The notes: a model not told the origin generated them from the sequence alone. Counted from the first letter of the stretch, positions 1 through 8,574 are shown. The stretch is DNA of 64,000 bases from Streptosporangium sandarakinum (GCF_013409935.1 NZ_JACCCO010000002.1:124001-188000), one strand, 5' to 3'. Numbers and translations: made by a program.

Positions 1-126
1 GGCATGCGCCGCGAAGCCCACCTGGTGGAAAACGAGTTCGTCAAAGGCGAATGGACCGACGAGGTGATCTACGCGATGCTGCGCCGCGAGTGGGACGCCC
101 ACCCCCTGACGAAGGAATCACCATGA
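1..126 (+). CDS. GNAT N-acetyltransferase, C-terminal end only
   Basis: The window opens inside this gene: frame 1 is open from base 1 to the TGA at 124-126 and encodes the last 41 residues. The segment MRREAHLVENEFVKGEW followed by a Tyr-Ala-Met-Leu-Arg-Arg-Glu-Trp stretch is typical of the C-terminal beta strands of RimJ/RimL-like acetyltransferases, which move an acetyl group from acetyl-CoA to an amine. The acetyl-CoA-binding part lies outside the window. Its stop overlaps the next start as ATGA, so the two genes are probably translationally coupled. The substrate cannot be told from this fragment. Confidence 0.6.
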   Translation, partial: GMRREAHLVENEFVKGEWTDEVIYAMLRREWDAHPLTKESP

Positions 127-440
127 CCATCCTGCACCTGGCCCTGGCCGCCGACTGGGACGCCGCCCGCGAAGCGGGGGAGTACCGCGTCTCCACCCTC
201 GGCCGCACCCTGGAGGAGGAAGGCTTCATCCACGCCTGCGCCGACCACGCCCAGCTGCACGCCGTCGCCCGCCGCTACTACGGCGACATCGCCGACCCCC
301 TGGTGCTGCTGACCATCGACCCCACCGGCCTGGACGTCCGCCTGGAGGTCCCCGCCGGCGCGCAGGAGGCCTTCCCCCACCTGTACGGGCCGCTGCCGCT
401 CACCGCGGTCGTCTCCGCCACCCCCTACACCCGGCCCTGA
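123..440 (+). CDS. DUF952 family protein
   Basis: A 105-residue soluble protein. The start ATG at 123 overlaps the upstream stop by four bases; an in-frame start further upstream at 51 would lie inside the acetyltransferase gene and is unlikely. The sequence shows the DUF952 signature: a hydrophobic N-terminal strand (ILHLAL), an EEGFIHAC segment at about residues 36-43, a Leu-Leu-Thr-Ile-Asp strand and a PHLYGPLP motif near the C-terminus. The biochemical role of DUF952 is not established. In many bacteria it sits beside small metabolic or acetyltransferase genes, as here. Confidence 0.85.
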   Translation: MTILHLALAADWDAAREAGEYRVSTLGRTLEEEGFIHACADHAQLHAVARRYYGDIADPLVLLTIDPTGLDVRLEVPAGAQEAFPHLYGPLPLTAVVSATPYTRP

Positions 441-444
441 CCCC

Positions 445-476
445 GCCTGCGGCGCCGGTACCCACCCGCCGCAGGC
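445..476. terminator. Hairpin between convergent genes
   Basis: A perfect 10-base inverted repeat (GCCTGCGGCG at 445-454, complement at 467-476) with a 12-base loop lies just after the DUF952 stop and before the end of the opposing ABC permease gene. There is no T-tract, as is common for actinomycete terminators. It could serve both directions. Confidence 0.5.
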
Positions 477-571
477 CAGGGGCACGACAGGGGAGCACAT
501 CGGACGGCCCCCGCCCGAGAGGACCGCGACCCCGCCGCACACCCGAGACGCCCACCGCATCCCGGTGCGCC

Positions 572-1375
572 TCACGCGCACAGCGTCCGCTGGATGCGCC
601 GCGCCGCGAACGCCAGGCCCGCCACCGCCATCACCACCAGATACCCCGCATGCCCCACAAGGCCCCAGCCCACCTGCCCGATCGCCAGGCCCCGCACCAG
701 CTCCACCGCGTGGAACAGCGGCGTCGCCACCACCACGGCCTCCATCACCGCCGGATAGTCCGAGACCGGGGAGAACGTCCCGGAGAACAAGAACAGCGCG
801 AACTGCCCCGTGCCGAGCAGATCGAAATCCTGCCAGCCCCGCATCAGCGTGCTGAGCGCCATCCCGACGCCGCCGAACGCCAGGGCCACCAGCATCGCCG
901 CCGGGAACGCCGCCAGCGCCCACCACCCGCCGGTCAGCCCCATCGCCACCATCACCACCAAGAACGCCCCCGTGTAGACGGCACTGCGCACCAGCGCCCA
1001 CGCCAGCTCACCCACCGCGATCTCCACCGGCCGCACCGGCGTCGCCAGGATCGCCTCGAACGTCTTGGCGTACTTCATCTTGAAGAAGAAGTTGAACGTG
1101 GTCTCCGCCAGCGCCCCCGACATCGCCGAGACCGCCAGCATCGCCGGGGCGACGAACGCCGCGTAGTCCACCACGCGCCCGCCGCCCACCTCCAGCCGCC
1201 CCACCAGGGCGCCCACCCCCACGCCGATCGACAGCAGATACAGCACCGGCTCGAAGAACCCGGAGACCACGACCAGCCAGTACGCCGGACCCGAGCGCAG
1301 CGCCCCGACGTTGCGGCCCATCACCGCCCCGACCCGGACCGGGGACAGCCGCGCCGCCACCATCGCAGAAACCAT
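572..1375 (-). CDS. ABC-2 type transporter permease (DrrB/NodJ-like), second subunit
   Basis: A 267-residue integral membrane protein with about six hydrophobic segments and the ABC-2 permease pattern: a first helix with a Gly-Phe-Phe-Glu-Pro motif (about 39-43), a central Lys-Thr-Phe-Glu-Ala-Ile-Leu-Ala-Thr-Pro region (about 99-108) and a conserved C-terminal helix. It should form half of the membrane channel of a drug or lipid exporter with the permease and ATPase encoded upstream. The ATG at 1375 follows AAGGA at a good distance. The gene is third in a co-directional operon, 21 bases after the preceding stop. Confidence 0.88.
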   Translation of the reverse strand: MVSAMVAARLSPVRVGAVMGRNVGALRSGPAYWLVVVSGFFEPVLYLLSIGVGVGALVGRLEVGGGRVVDYAAFVAPAMLAVSAMSGALAETTFNFFFKMKYAKTFEAILATPVRPVEIAVGELAWALVRSAVYTGAFLVVMVAMGLTGGWWALAAFPAAMLVALAFGGVGMALSTLMRGWQDFDLLGTGQFALFLFSGTFSPVSDYPAVMEAVVVATPLFHAVELVRGLAIGQVGWGLVGHAGYLVVMAVAGLAFAARRIQRTLCA

Positions 1376-1396
1376 GACGTCCTTCCAGGCCCCTCG

Positions 1397-2152
1397 TCAG
1401 TCCCGCAGCCGCCGGCCGAACGCCGACACCGCCCACGCCGTACCCGCCGCGGCCCACACCAGCAGACACGCCACATGCGCCCATACCGGCCACGCCGGAA
1501 AGACCCCCAGCGTCGCCGCCCGGCTCAGCTCCACCCCGTGCCACAGCGGCGAAAGACACGCCAGGACCCGCGCCGGCCCCGGCAGCTGCTCGACGGGGAA
1601 GAACACCCCCGAGAACAGCGCCGAGGGGATCATCACGAACCGGAACAGCAACGCGAAGTAGCTGTCGTGCTCCACCGTCGCGGCGAACGCCGTCACCGGC
1701 GCCGCAGCCGCCAGCCCCACCAGCGCCACCACCGCCAGGCTCAGCGGCGCCCACGGCGAGCGCAACGCGCCGAACAGCGCCGTCACCCCCAGGAACACCG
1801 CCGCCGCGACCACCACCCGCAGCAGGATGTACACAAGACGCCCGGCCACCATCTCACCGACCCGCACCGGCGCGGCGTACATCGCGTGGTAGGAACGCAC
1901 CCACTTGAAGTCGCCCATCACCGAGTACGTCGACTCACCGATCGCCGTCTGGAACGCCGTCGAGGCCAGCACCCCCGGCGTGATCCACGCCAGATACCCC
2001 ACCCCGCCGATCTCACCGACGTATCCGCCCACGCCCAGCCCGATACCGGCCAGAAACAGCACCGGCAGCACGAAGGAGGAGAACACCGACCCCCGCCACA
2101 GCCGCCGGTACATCACCAGGTGCCGCTCCAGCACCGCCGCCGTCGCACCCAT
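1397..2152 (-). CDS. ABC-2 type transporter permease (DrrB/NodJ-like), first subunit
   Basis: A 251-residue membrane protein, paralogous to the permease just downstream. It has an N-terminal cytoplasmic helix (ERHLVMYRRLWRG), a Phe-Val-Leu-Pro-Val-Leu-Phe-Leu first membrane segment and the FKWVRSYHAMYAAPV coupling-helix region at about 82-96 that contacts the ATPase. It starts 6 bases after the ATPase stop. Two different permeases with one ATPase imply a heterodimeric channel and a homodimeric motor, as in DrrAB and NodIJ exporters. The substrate is unknown; antibiotics or lipids are typical for the family. Confidence 0.88.
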   Translation of the reverse strand: MGATAAVLERHLVMYRRLWRGSVFSSFVLPVLFLAGIGLGVGGYVGEIGGVGYLAWITPGVLASTAFQTAIGESTYSVMGDFKWVRSYHAMYAAPVRVGEMVAGRLVYILLRVVVAAAVFLGVTALFGALRSPWAPLSLAVVALVGLAAAAPVTAFAATVEHDSYFALLFRFVMIPSALFSGVFFPVEQLPGPARVLACLSPLWHGVELSRAATLGVFPAWPVWAHVACLLVWAAAGTAWAVSAFGRRLRD

Positions 2153-2158
2153 CGCCCC

Positions 2159-3079
2159 TCACTCCACCAGCGTCCGGCCGGTCAGCTGCAGGAACACATC
2201 CTCCAGCGTCGAGCGCCGCACCAGCACCCCCGACGGCGCAAGACCCCGCCGGTGCACCTCCGCCACCGCGTCGTCCCCGTCGTCGACGTACAGAAGCACC
2301 CGGTCGGGCAGCGCCTCGGCGCGGCCCACCCCGGCCAGCTTCCCGGCGTGGTCGCCCTCCTCGGCGAAGCGCAGCTCCACCACCTCCGGCGTGCAGTGCG
2401 CCGCGATCAGCGACCGGGGCGAACCCTCGGCGACGATCCGTCCGCCGTCCATCACCACCAGCCGGTCGCACAACTGCTCGGCCTCGTCCATGTAGTGCGT
2501 CGTCAGCACCAGCGTCACCCCGCGCCGCCGCAGCTGGAACAGCCGCTCCCACAGCAGGTGACGCGCCTGCGGGTCCAGCCCGGTCGTCGGCTCGTCCAGC
2601 AGCACCAGCGCGGGATCGCCCACCATCGCCCGCGCGATCGTCAGGCGCCGCTTCATACCGCCCGACAACGGCTCGACCTGGCTTGCGGCCCGGTCCCGCA
2701 ACTGGGCGAAGTCCAGCAGCTCATCGGCGCGGAGACGCGCCTCCGCCCGCGACAAACCGAAATAACGGGCATAAGTCGTCAAGTTCTCACGCACCGTCAA
2801 ATCCGGATCCAAATTGTCCAGCTGAGGACACACCCCCAACCGCCCCCGGATCCGCACCCCGTCCCGCACCGGATCCATCCCGAAAATCCGCAGCTCACCC
2901 GACGACGGCATCGACACACACCCGATCATCCGCATCGTCGACGACTTCCCCGCCCCGTTGGGACCCAGGAAACCGAACGCCTCACCCGGCGCCACATCCA
3001 GATCGATCCCATCGACCGCGGTGAAATCCCCGAAACGTTTGACCAGCCCGCGCGCGTGAATAAGAGACTGCACAGCCAC
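2159..3079 (-). CDS. ABC transporter ATP-binding protein (DrrA/NodI-like)
   Basis: A 306-residue ATPase with Walker A GPNGAGKSS (39-47), signature LSGGMKRR (138-145), Walker B VLLDEP (159-164) and H-loop TTHYMDEA (193-200). The C-terminal extension of about 90 residues after residue 215 is typical of DrrA/NodI proteins. It powers the two permeases encoded directly downstream. The start is taken as GTG 3079. No convincing Shine-Dalgarno precedes it, so a GTG at 3073 or a leaderless transcript is possible. The family includes self-resistance exporters of antibiotic producers, but no biosynthetic cluster is visible here. Confidence 0.9.
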   Translation of the reverse strand: MAVQSLIHARGLVKRFGDFTAVDGIDLDVAPGEAFGFLGPNGAGKSSTMRMIGCVSMPSSGELRIFGMDPVRDGVRIRGRLGVCPQLDNLDPDLTVRENLTTYARYFGLSRAEARLRADELLDFAQLRDRAASQVEPLSGGMKRRLTIARAMVGDPALVLLDEPTTGLDPQARHLLWERLFQLRRRGVTLVLTTHYMDEAEQLCDRLVVMDGGRIVAEGSPRSLIAAHCTPEVVELRFAEEGDHAGKLAGVGRAEALPDRVLLYVDDGDDAVAEVHRRGLAPSGVLVRRSTLEDVFLQLTGRTLVE

Positions 3080-3212
3080 AAACCCGGACCGTAACAGAGC
3101 CCCCCGACAAACCCGAAAGGATTAAACCCCCACCCCGGCCACCCACCTACAAAACCGACCCCCGCCCCCTTGAAACCCCCGCCCCCAGCCGACCCACCCG
3201 CAAAGGACACCC

Positions 3213-3494
3213 ATGTCGGATCCGCTGCTCATCCTGGCCGTCACGATCCTGGCCGCCATCATCGCCATCGCCCTCATCATCTGGGCCGTCCGCATCGCCC
3301 AGCGCCCCCGCAACGCCCTGCTGCACGGCGGCCTCAGCCCCGAACTCCTCACCCGAGCCCTCGAACTCAAAGCCACCGACCAGTTCGACCAGGCCGTCTT
3401 CCTCGTCCGCGGCGAAACCGGCCTCAGCCACCGCGCCGCCACCCGCCTGGTCAGGAAACTCCGCCCCGCACCCCCCGCACCCCCCGCCCTCTGA
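3213..3494 (+). CDS. Small membrane-anchored protein with L7/L12-like C-terminal domain
   Basis: A 93-residue protein. Residues 5-30 form one strongly hydrophobic helix (Leu-Leu-Ile-Leu-Ala-Val...Trp-Ala-Val). The rest, especially QAVFLVRGETGLS at about 60-72, resembles the C-terminal domain of ribosomal protein L7/L12 (pattern KAVxLVRexTGLgLkeAkxLV). The start ATG is preceded by AAGGA. A longer paralogue at 12761-13228 shares QAVFLVRGETG almost exactly. It is convergent with the neighbouring recombinase gene. Function is unknown; such anchored L7/L12-like proteins are common in actinomycetes and may mediate protein contacts at the membrane. Confidence 0.75.
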   Translation: MSDPLLILAVTILAAIIAIALIIWAVRIAQRPRNALLHGGLSPELLTRALELKATDQFDQAVFLVRGETGLSHRAATRLVRKLRPAPPAPPAL

Positions 3495-3649
3495 CGCACC
3501 CGCCACACCCCGGCAGGACAGGACACAGGCCAGAGGCGGGGGAGCGGAACACCGCACCCCGGCCCGGCTCGCCCCCGCCGCCCACCCCACAAGGCAGGAC
3601 GCGGGGGAGGGGACAGCCCCGCGCCCCTCCACCGCCGCCCCCGGCCGCC

Positions 3650-4669
3650 CTACGACTCCCGCCGCTCCCCATCGGCATCGGCCAGCCGCTCCAGCACCCC
3701 GTACGCCGGATTGCCCCGCGCCGCCCGCCGCACCTCACGCGCCGTGGAAGCCACATACGCCTGACCCGTCACGATCGAGGCATGCCCCAGCAACTCCATC
3801 AACTCATGCGCCGAAGCCCCCCGCTCGGCCAGCCGCGTGGCGAACTCATGCCGCAGCGCATGCACCAGCGTCCCCCGCTGCACCCGATCATGCACCCCCG
3901 CATACCGGTAGCACTGCCGCACCAGATACTGCAGCCCGCCCCGCCGCAACGCCTCGTTGCGATTGTCCACCAGCAACGGCGCCGACCGGGGGAGCGCGGC
4001 CAGCCCGAAACGCCGCATCCGGCTGTCCAGGTACCGCTCGATCAGCAACTCCACCGGCGCCTCGATCGGCAGCGAACGCGTCCGCCCACCCTTGCCCACC
4101 ACCTGCACCCGCCGATCCCCGGCCGAACCACCCACCGACCCCAGCGTCAACCCCAAAAGCTCCGCCGACCGCATCCCCGTCACCAGCGCCAGCGCCAGCA
4201 CCACCAGATCCCGCTCCACCCACGGATCCCGGGCCTTACGCGCCCCCGCCGCGATCCGCTCCAGCAGCATCCCCGACGCATCCCCATCACCCAGCAACGG
4301 CTTGGGCGCCTTGGCCGGCTGCCGCGGCCGGGGGACCGCCGCCATCGGATTGCCCTCCACCAGCCCCTCGGCCACGCAGAACGTCAGAAACTGGTTCCAG
4401 GCGCTCCAGGCCCGGTTCACACTCGCCGCCGACCGCGGCCCGGCGAACTCGGCGAACGCCGTCCGCACCAGCCGCCCCGACAGACCACCCACCTCGAGCT
4501 CACCCGGCGCGCACCCCGCCTGAGCGGCCGCCAGCTCCGCCACCGCACGCAGATCCCGGGCGTACCCGGCGACCGTGTGCGCCGACAGCTTCTTGACCCG
4601 CAACGCGAACAAGAACTCCTCGGCCGCCTCACGCACGCTCATCGGCCCGCCCGCCTCACCGCCGCCCAT
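3650..4669 (-). CDS. Tyrosine recombinase, XerC/XerD-like
   Basis: A 339-residue site-specific recombinase. The N-terminal core-binding domain (about 12-115) is followed by a catalytic domain with all expected residues: Arg167, Lys193 (GKGGR), His270-x-x-Arg273 (HALRH), His296 (LLGHAS) and nucleophile Tyr305. The length fits Xer-type enzymes rather than larger phage integrases. Start 4669 has GGGAGG seven bases upstream; an internal ATG at 4642 is less well placed. The frame stays open far upstream, but that part is composition noise. A dif-shaped inverted repeat lies 40 bases upstream of the start, a possible substrate or operator. A second recombinase is at 13529-14659. Confidence 0.88.
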   Translation of the reverse strand: MGGGEAGGPMSVREAAEEFLFALRVKKLSAHTVAGYARDLRAVAELAAAQAGCAPGELEVGGLSGRLVRTAFAEFAGPRSAASVNRAWSAWNQFLTFCVAEGLVEGNPMAAVPRPRQPAKAPKPLLGDGDASGMLLERIAAGARKARDPWVERDLVVLALALVTGMRSAELLGLTLGSVGGSAGDRRVQVVGKGGRTRSLPIEAPVELLIERYLDSRMRRFGLAALPRSAPLLVDNRNEALRRGGLQYLVRQCYRYAGVHDRVQRGTLVHALRHEFATRLAERGASAHELMELLGHASIVTGQAYVASTAREVRRAARGNPAYGVLERLADADGERRES

Positions 4670-4708
4670 CACGCACCTCCCGCCCCACGACAGGGGACCA
4701 CCCGCAAA

Positions 4709-4734
4709 TGATGCATAAGTGCGATTATGCATCA
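4709..4734. other. dif-like inverted repeat upstream of recombinase
   Basis: Two perfect 10-base arms, TGATGCATAA (4709-4718) and TTATGCATCA (4725-4734), flank a 6-base centre GTGCGA. This is the geometry of a Xer core site: two recombinase arms around a 6-bp crossover region, with the conserved inner ATAA...TTATG. The local sequence is AT-rich in very GC-rich surroundings. It sits 40 bases upstream of the recombinase start, so it could be the recombination site or an operator. The arms are more symmetric than a typical chromosomal dif. Confidence 0.55.
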
Positions 4735-5467
4735 AACACACCGGCAACCACAGCCGACACCCCGGAACAGGCCCACCACGAACACCCACCGACGCACCAC
4801 GCACCATCCACCCGGCACCGCACACCCGCCCGCATCCGTAGCGAAACCCGCGGCGAACGCCGATGCCGATGCCGACGTCGAGACCGAGACTGAGACCGAG
4901 AAGAACACGACACGCGAGGCCGAGGCACGACGACCGGAGCGGCGACCGTACAAAAGACGCATCGCACGGAAGACCCGTCCCGCGCCTTCGCACCGCCGCA
5001 CCGGGCGGGACCGAACGCCGCCGGGCGCCGGGAACGGTCGGGCGCGCCGACACCCGATCCCGGACGGGACCCGTACCGGCCACCGCGCGGACCGCACCCG
5101 CCGCCGACCCCGCGTCGCCATCCGCCCGGCCGCTGATCCCACCGGTGTCGGGGCCGGGCGCACCCGGCCTCAGGCGCCCGGTCTGACCGCCAGGCGCGAA
5201 ACGATCATCGGGCGCGGGACGAGCGCCTCCCGTCACGAACCCGTTCCCGCCGGCCGCCGCCGGGCTGCCCGACGGCAGGCGTGCCACCACGGCCGGGACG
5301 ATCATGACAGGCGGGACGGCGAGCAGGCGGGTCCGGCGAACCTGACAGCCGGCATGCCGATAAGGGCGGCCGCTCCAAGAGAGCCCCGCCGCGAGCCCCG
5401 CCGCACCCTCCGGTCCCCTCACCGCCGCGGCCGGTTTTCCGGCACCCGGCACACCATCAAAGCGGAC
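4735..5467. other. No gene recognised; intergenic sequence
   Basis: About 730 bases between the dif-like site and the palindrome cluster. Open frames on both strands encode only Arg/Pro/Thr-rich, low-complexity translations without recognisable domains or credible ribosome binding sites. I see no RNA gene here. Confidence 0.5.
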
Positions 5468-5509
5468 ATAAGATCTTATACCGCACAGAAGCTGAATTCT
5501 GTCCGGTAT
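5468..5509. repeat. AT-rich palindrome cluster (12-bp palindrome plus 13-6-13 inverted repeat)
   Basis: ATAAGATCTTAT at 5468-5479 is a perfect 12-bp palindrome. Overlapping its last two bases is an inverted repeat with 13-base arms, ATACCGCACAGAA (5478-5490) and TTCTGTCCGGTAT (5497-5509), one mismatch and a 6-base centre GCTGAA. There is no T-tract, so a terminator is less likely than a protein-binding or recombination site. It is the second inverted repeat with a 6-base spacer within 800 bases of the recombinase gene. Confidence 0.5.
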
Positions 5510-5592
5510 GAGATCCACCGTTCTGCCCATGTTCGTGATCACTGCCATTGGCCCCCCGTCCCCATCGGGCCGACACGGTCCCAGCAGACCTG

Positions 5593-5608
5593 GCGCTAGA
5601 CCTAGCGC
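5593..5608. repeat. 16-bp palindrome
   Basis: GCGCTAG (5593-5599) and CTAGCGC (5602-5608) form a perfect dyad around a 2-base centre. CTAG is rare in high-GC DNA, which makes the double occurrence notable. It is a possible operator; no adjacent gene start is evident. Confidence 0.35.
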
Positions 5609-5638
5609 GTCCGGTGGTTTTCCCAGCAGGCCTGACAC

Positions 5639-5667
5639 AAGATCGGCAGCCCTCCCCTGCCGATCTT
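5639..5667. terminator. Stem-loop, possible terminator
   Basis: A perfect 11-base stem, AAGATCGGCAG (5639-5649) and CTGCCGATCTT (5657-5667), with a 7-base C-rich loop. The + strand continues with TG rather than a long T-run, so termination is plausible but not certain. It lies between the palindromes and the promoter of the two-component operon and may insulate that operon. Confidence 0.4.
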
Positions 5668-5794
5668 TGCGTGATGTCCCGGTCCCGCCGAATCCGAGGC
5701 AGCCCCATCGATCATGAGGCATCCTGTCGGACGGTGCCGGATGTCGCGCCTTGTCGGCCGTATGTCACGGTTTATCGACGGCGGCCACCGTCAG

Positions 5795-5873
5795 CGCGAC
5801 CGTGACACGACCATGACACGGCGCGGACGAGGCGGGGACACGGCCGGCCGACAGTGGATGGGTTCGACCGGCG
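5795..5873 (+). promoter_or_regulatory. Inverted-duplicate control region, copy A (OmpR-type boxes)
   Basis: Bases 5795-5856 are identical to the reverse complement of 11906-11967. Similarity continues with four mismatches to 5873/11889. Within it, TGACACG occurs at 5803-5809 and again at 5814-5820, exactly 11 bp apart on the same face, the usual arrangement of direct half-sites bound by OmpR/PhoB-family regulators. This copy lies upstream of the response-regulator gene (start 5896). The other copy is upstream of the ddl operon. I infer a shared operator for autoregulation and target control. Confidence 0.75.
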
Positions 5874-5895
5874 AGCGAGTTACGGGGGGCGTGCA

Positions 5896-6585
5896 GTGAA
5901 ACTCGGCGGCGTGTCGCGAGTGTTGTTGATCGAGGATGACCCGGCCGTGCGTGAGGGCCTTGAGCTGGCCCTGAGTCGGCATGGGCACCGGGTGCGCGCG
6001 GTGGAGTCCGGTGAGCAGGGGCTGGAGCGGCTGCGTGCGGACCTTCCCGATGTCGTCGTGCTCGATCTGATGTTGCCTGGCATGGACGGGTTCGAGGTCT
6101 GCCGCCGTATCCGGGCCGCCGGTGAGGTACCGATCATCATGCTGACCGCGCGCGGTGACGACATGGACGTGGTGGCCGGGTTGGAGGCGGGCGCCGACGA
6201 CTACGTGGTCAAGCCGGTGCAGCCCAGGGTGCTCGAGGCGCGCATCCGCGCGGTGCTCCGGCGGATCGGCCGGGACCAGGCCGAGCTGGAGCGGCACGGG
6301 GACCTGACCATCGACCGGGCCGCGCTGACGGTCTCCCGCCGCGGCGTGCCGGTGGGCCTCGCCCCGACCGAGCTGCGCCTGCTGCTCGAGCTGTCCGGCA
6401 CGCCGGGCCGGGTGCACAGTCGCCAGCAGCTGCTGGAGTCGGTGTGGGAGCACGACTACTTCGGTGACTCGCGTCTGGTGGACGCGTGCGTGCAGCGGTT
6501 GCGCGCGAAGATCGAGGACGACTCGGCGGCGCCCGTCTACGTGCAGACGGTGCGTGGGTTCGGGTACCGGTTCGGGCCGGTGTGA
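5896..6585 (+). CDS. OmpR/PhoB-family response regulator
   Basis: A 229-residue two-component regulator. The receiver domain has acidic pair Glu13-Asp14-Asp15, phospho-acceptor Asp57 (VVLDLMLPG), Thr84 and Lys106. A winged-helix DNA-binding domain occupies about 130-227 (ELRLLLEL, then RLVDACVQRLRAKI and VRGFGYRF). GTG 5896 is preceded by a G-run; an in-frame ATG at 5854 falls in the repeated control region and is unlikely. It is first in an operon with the kinase (8-base gap) and a lipoprotein. It probably binds the TGACACG direct repeats upstream of its own gene and of the convergent ddl operon. Confidence 0.92.
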   Translation: MKLGGVSRVLLIEDDPAVREGLELALSRHGHRVRAVESGEQGLERLRADLPDVVVLDLMLPGMDGFEVCRRIRAAGEVPIIMLTARGDDMDVVAGLEAGADDYVVKPVQPRVLEARIRAVLRRIGRDQAELERHGDLTIDRAALTVSRRGVPVGLAPTELRLLLELSGTPGRVHSRQQLLESVWEHDYFGDSRLVDACVQRLRAKIEDDSAAPVYVQTVRGFGYRFGPV

Positions 6586-6592
6586 ACCGCCG

Positions 6593-8083
6593 GTGACGCC
6601 TCAGCCGAGCCTGGGGCTGCGTGCCCGGCTGCTGTCCGCCTTCGCGCTGCTGTGTGTGGTCACCGCGGCGGCGGTGGCCGGCGGCATCTACGTCCAGGCT
6701 CGCAGCGCCATCCTGCAGCGGACCCAGGACGCCGCGGTGAAGGCGACGACCAGCCGTCTGCAGGCGCTCTACCCGCTGCGGAGCGCGACGCCGGGCCCGG
6801 AGGAGCTCGGTGGGATCGCCGCGGCCGCGGCCGCGGCCGACCAGGGCATGCTCGCGGTCGCCGTCTACCGCGGGACGCACTCGCCGTTCCCGCCGAGCCC
6901 GCCCCCGCCTCCGAGACGGGGGGATCCGGGCCTGAACACGGCGGTCCTGAACCTTGAGGTGATTCCCGGGCAGCTGCGGCGGGTGGTGGCCGGCGGCGAC
7001 ACCGCGTGGCAACGCGTGGTGTGGCAGGACACCCCCTTCCTGCTCATCGGCATGCCGCTGCTGATCACCGAGAGGGGCCGGACGACGCGGATGTCCGGCA
7101 TCGAGGTCTACGTCGCGCGCAACCTGCTTCCCGAGCAGCAGAGCATCGACGAGCTCGCCATACGTGCCTGGCTCATCGGCGGGGCGGCCCTGGCGTTCGC
7201 GGTCATCCTGGCGTCGCTGGCCGCCCGTGGCGTGCTGCGTCCGGTGCGTGAGCTCGGCCGGGCGGCGCGTCTGCTGGGCGAGGGCGAGCTGCGGGCCAGG
7301 GTCGCGGTCCGCGGCTCCGACGAGCTGGCGGAGGTGGCGCGCACGTTCAACGACACCGCCGCGGAGCTGGAACGGCACGTCAGGCAGCTGCGCGAGATGG
7401 AGGCCGAGGCCCGCCGGTTCGTGGCCGACGTGTCCCACGAGCTGCGCACCCCGCTGGCCGCGCTCACCGCGGTCGCCGACGTCCTGGACGAGGAGGCGGC
7501 CCGGCTGCCCGAGCCCGCCGGCCGGGCCGCCAGGCTGGTCAGCCAGGAGACGCTCAACCTCACCGTTCTGGTGAACGATCTCATCGAGATCAGCAGGTTC
7601 GACTCCGGTGTCGCGGCCCTCGCGTTGAACGAGGTCGACGTGGCCGAGCTGGTACGCGCGACCCTGCGCGTCCGGGGCTGGTCGCAGCAGGTGAGCGCCG
7701 ACCTTCCCGTCGCGGTGACGGCGCGGCTGGACCCGCGCCGGGTGGACGTCGTCCTCGCCAACCTCGTCGGCAACGCCCTGCGGCACGGTGAGCCACCGGT
7801 GTCGATACGGCTCCGCGCCGACCCGCACCGGATCTTCCTGGAGGTCCGCGACCACGGGCCGGGGCTGGACGAGGCGGTGCTGCCGCATGTGTTCGACCGG
7901 TTCTACAAGGCCAGCGCGGCAAGGGCCAGGTCCGAGGGCAGCGGCCTGGGCCTGGCCATAGCGCGGGAGAACGCGCGCCTGCATCGCGGCGACCTCACCG
8001 TCGCCAACGCCCCGGACGGCGGCGCCGTCTTCACGTTGCATCTGCCGCGCCGGGCACACGAACCGGACGGAGGCTCCGAGTGA
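6593..8083 (+). CDS. Membrane sensor histidine kinase
   Basis: A 496-residue kinase: TM1 about 13-35, an extracytoplasmic sensor of about 150 residues with a Pro-rich stretch near 100-110, TM2 about 192-211, HAMP about 213-265, HisKA with phospho-acceptor His282 ([12 protein letters not shown]), and an HATPase domain with N box (GNALRHGEP), G1 (DHGPGLDE), F box (FDRFYK) and G2 (GSGLGLAI). It should phosphorylate the response regulator encoded 8 bases upstream. GTG 6593 has a weak ribosome site, consistent with translational coupling. The extracytoplasmic domain, perhaps with the following lipoprotein, would sense the signal. The signal is unknown; cell-wall stress is suggested by the putative target operon. 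Confidence 0.92.
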   Translation: MTPQPSLGLRARLLSAFALLCVVTAAAVAGGIYVQARSAILQRTQDAAVKATTSRLQALYPLRSATPGPEELGGIAAAAAAADQGMLAVAVYRGTHSPFPPSPPPPPRRGDPGLNTAVLNLEVIPGQLRRVVAGGDTAWQRVVWQDTPFLLIGMPLLITERGRTTRMSGIEVYVARNLLPEQQSIDELAIRAWLIGGAALAFAVILASLAARGVLRPVRELGRAARLLGEGELRARVAVRGSDELAEVARTFNDTAAELERHVRQLREMEAEARRFVADVSHELRTPLAALTAVADVLDEEAARLPEPAGRAARLVSQETLNLTVLVNDLIEISRFDSGVAALALNEVDVAELVRATLRVRGWSQQVSADLPVAVTARLDPRRVDVVLANLVGNALRHGEPPVSIRLRADPHRIFLEVRDHGPGLDEAVLPHVFDRFYKASAARARSEGSGLGLAIARENARLHRGDLTVANAPDGGAVFTLHLPRRAHEPDGGSE

Positions 8084-8574
8084 GGACCGGGCCCGCCCGC
8101 CGCGTGCTCGCCGCGGGCCTCGTGTCGCTGGTCGCCGTGAGCGGCTGCGGCGTGCAGCCCAGCGATGCCATCCCCGCCGGCGACCCGCCGAGCGGGCCCG
8201 TCGCACCGACCATCGCACAGGCCATGAAGTTCACCATCTACCTGGTGAAGGACGGCCGGCTCCGCGCGGTGACGCGGACCGGTCTCCGGCTGCCCCAGGC
8301 GGACACGCTCGCGTTGCTGGCCGCCGGACCCACCCCGACGGAACAGACGCGCGGGTTCACCACCGAGGTCCCGCCCGGAGCCGTCCCCTTCTCGGTGACC
8401 GTCGGGCCTTCCGGCATCGTGGCGGTGAACCCGTCCACCCCGGCCCGTGAGCTGTCCGCACTGGCCATCGCGCAGATCGTGTGCACGGCCGCCGCCGCGA
8501 CGCCGGAAGGCTCCGGCCGGGTCACCGTCGTCGGCGCCGGGCGGGGCGCCGGCCCCCGCGACTGCCCGGGGTGA
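8080..8574 (+). CDS. GerMN-domain lipoprotein of the two-component operon
   Basis: A 164-residue exported lipoprotein. The N-terminus has Arg residues, a hydrophobic stretch and a lipobox VSGC with Cys23 as the lipidation site. Residues about 45-150 fit the GerMN fold ([15 protein letters not shown], then [10 protein letters not shown] and a VNPSTP turn). The GTG start overlaps the kinase stop as GTGA. The order regulator-kinase-GerMN lipoprotein recalls the MtrA-MtrB-LpqB set of actinobacteria, where the lipoprotein modulates the kinase, but this protein is much smaller than LpqB. An accessory sensor role outside the membrane is inferred. Confidence 0.8.
   Translation: MRTGPARRVLAAGLVSLVAVSGCGVQPSDAIPAGDPPSGPVAPTIAQAMKFTIYLVKDGRLRAVTRTGLRLPQADTLALLAAGPTPTEQTRGFTTEVPPGAVPFSVTVGPSGIVAVNPSTPARELSALAIAQIVCTAAAATPEGSGRVTVVGAGRGAGPRDCPG

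Noticed and set aside
4727-5599. A 290-codon plus-strand gene in the intergenic region
   Set aside because: The translation is Arg/Pro/Thr-rich, has no recognisable domain, runs through two palindromes and has no credible ribosome site.
3650-5722. A 690-residue version of the left recombinase
   Set aside because: The extra 350 N-terminal residues are composition-driven, cross the dif-like site, and the homologous core has a good start at 4669 with GGGAGG.
5860-5880. GGTTCGACC as a tRNA T-arm
   Set aside because: No acceptor, D or anticodon stems can be built around it; it belongs to the duplicated control region.
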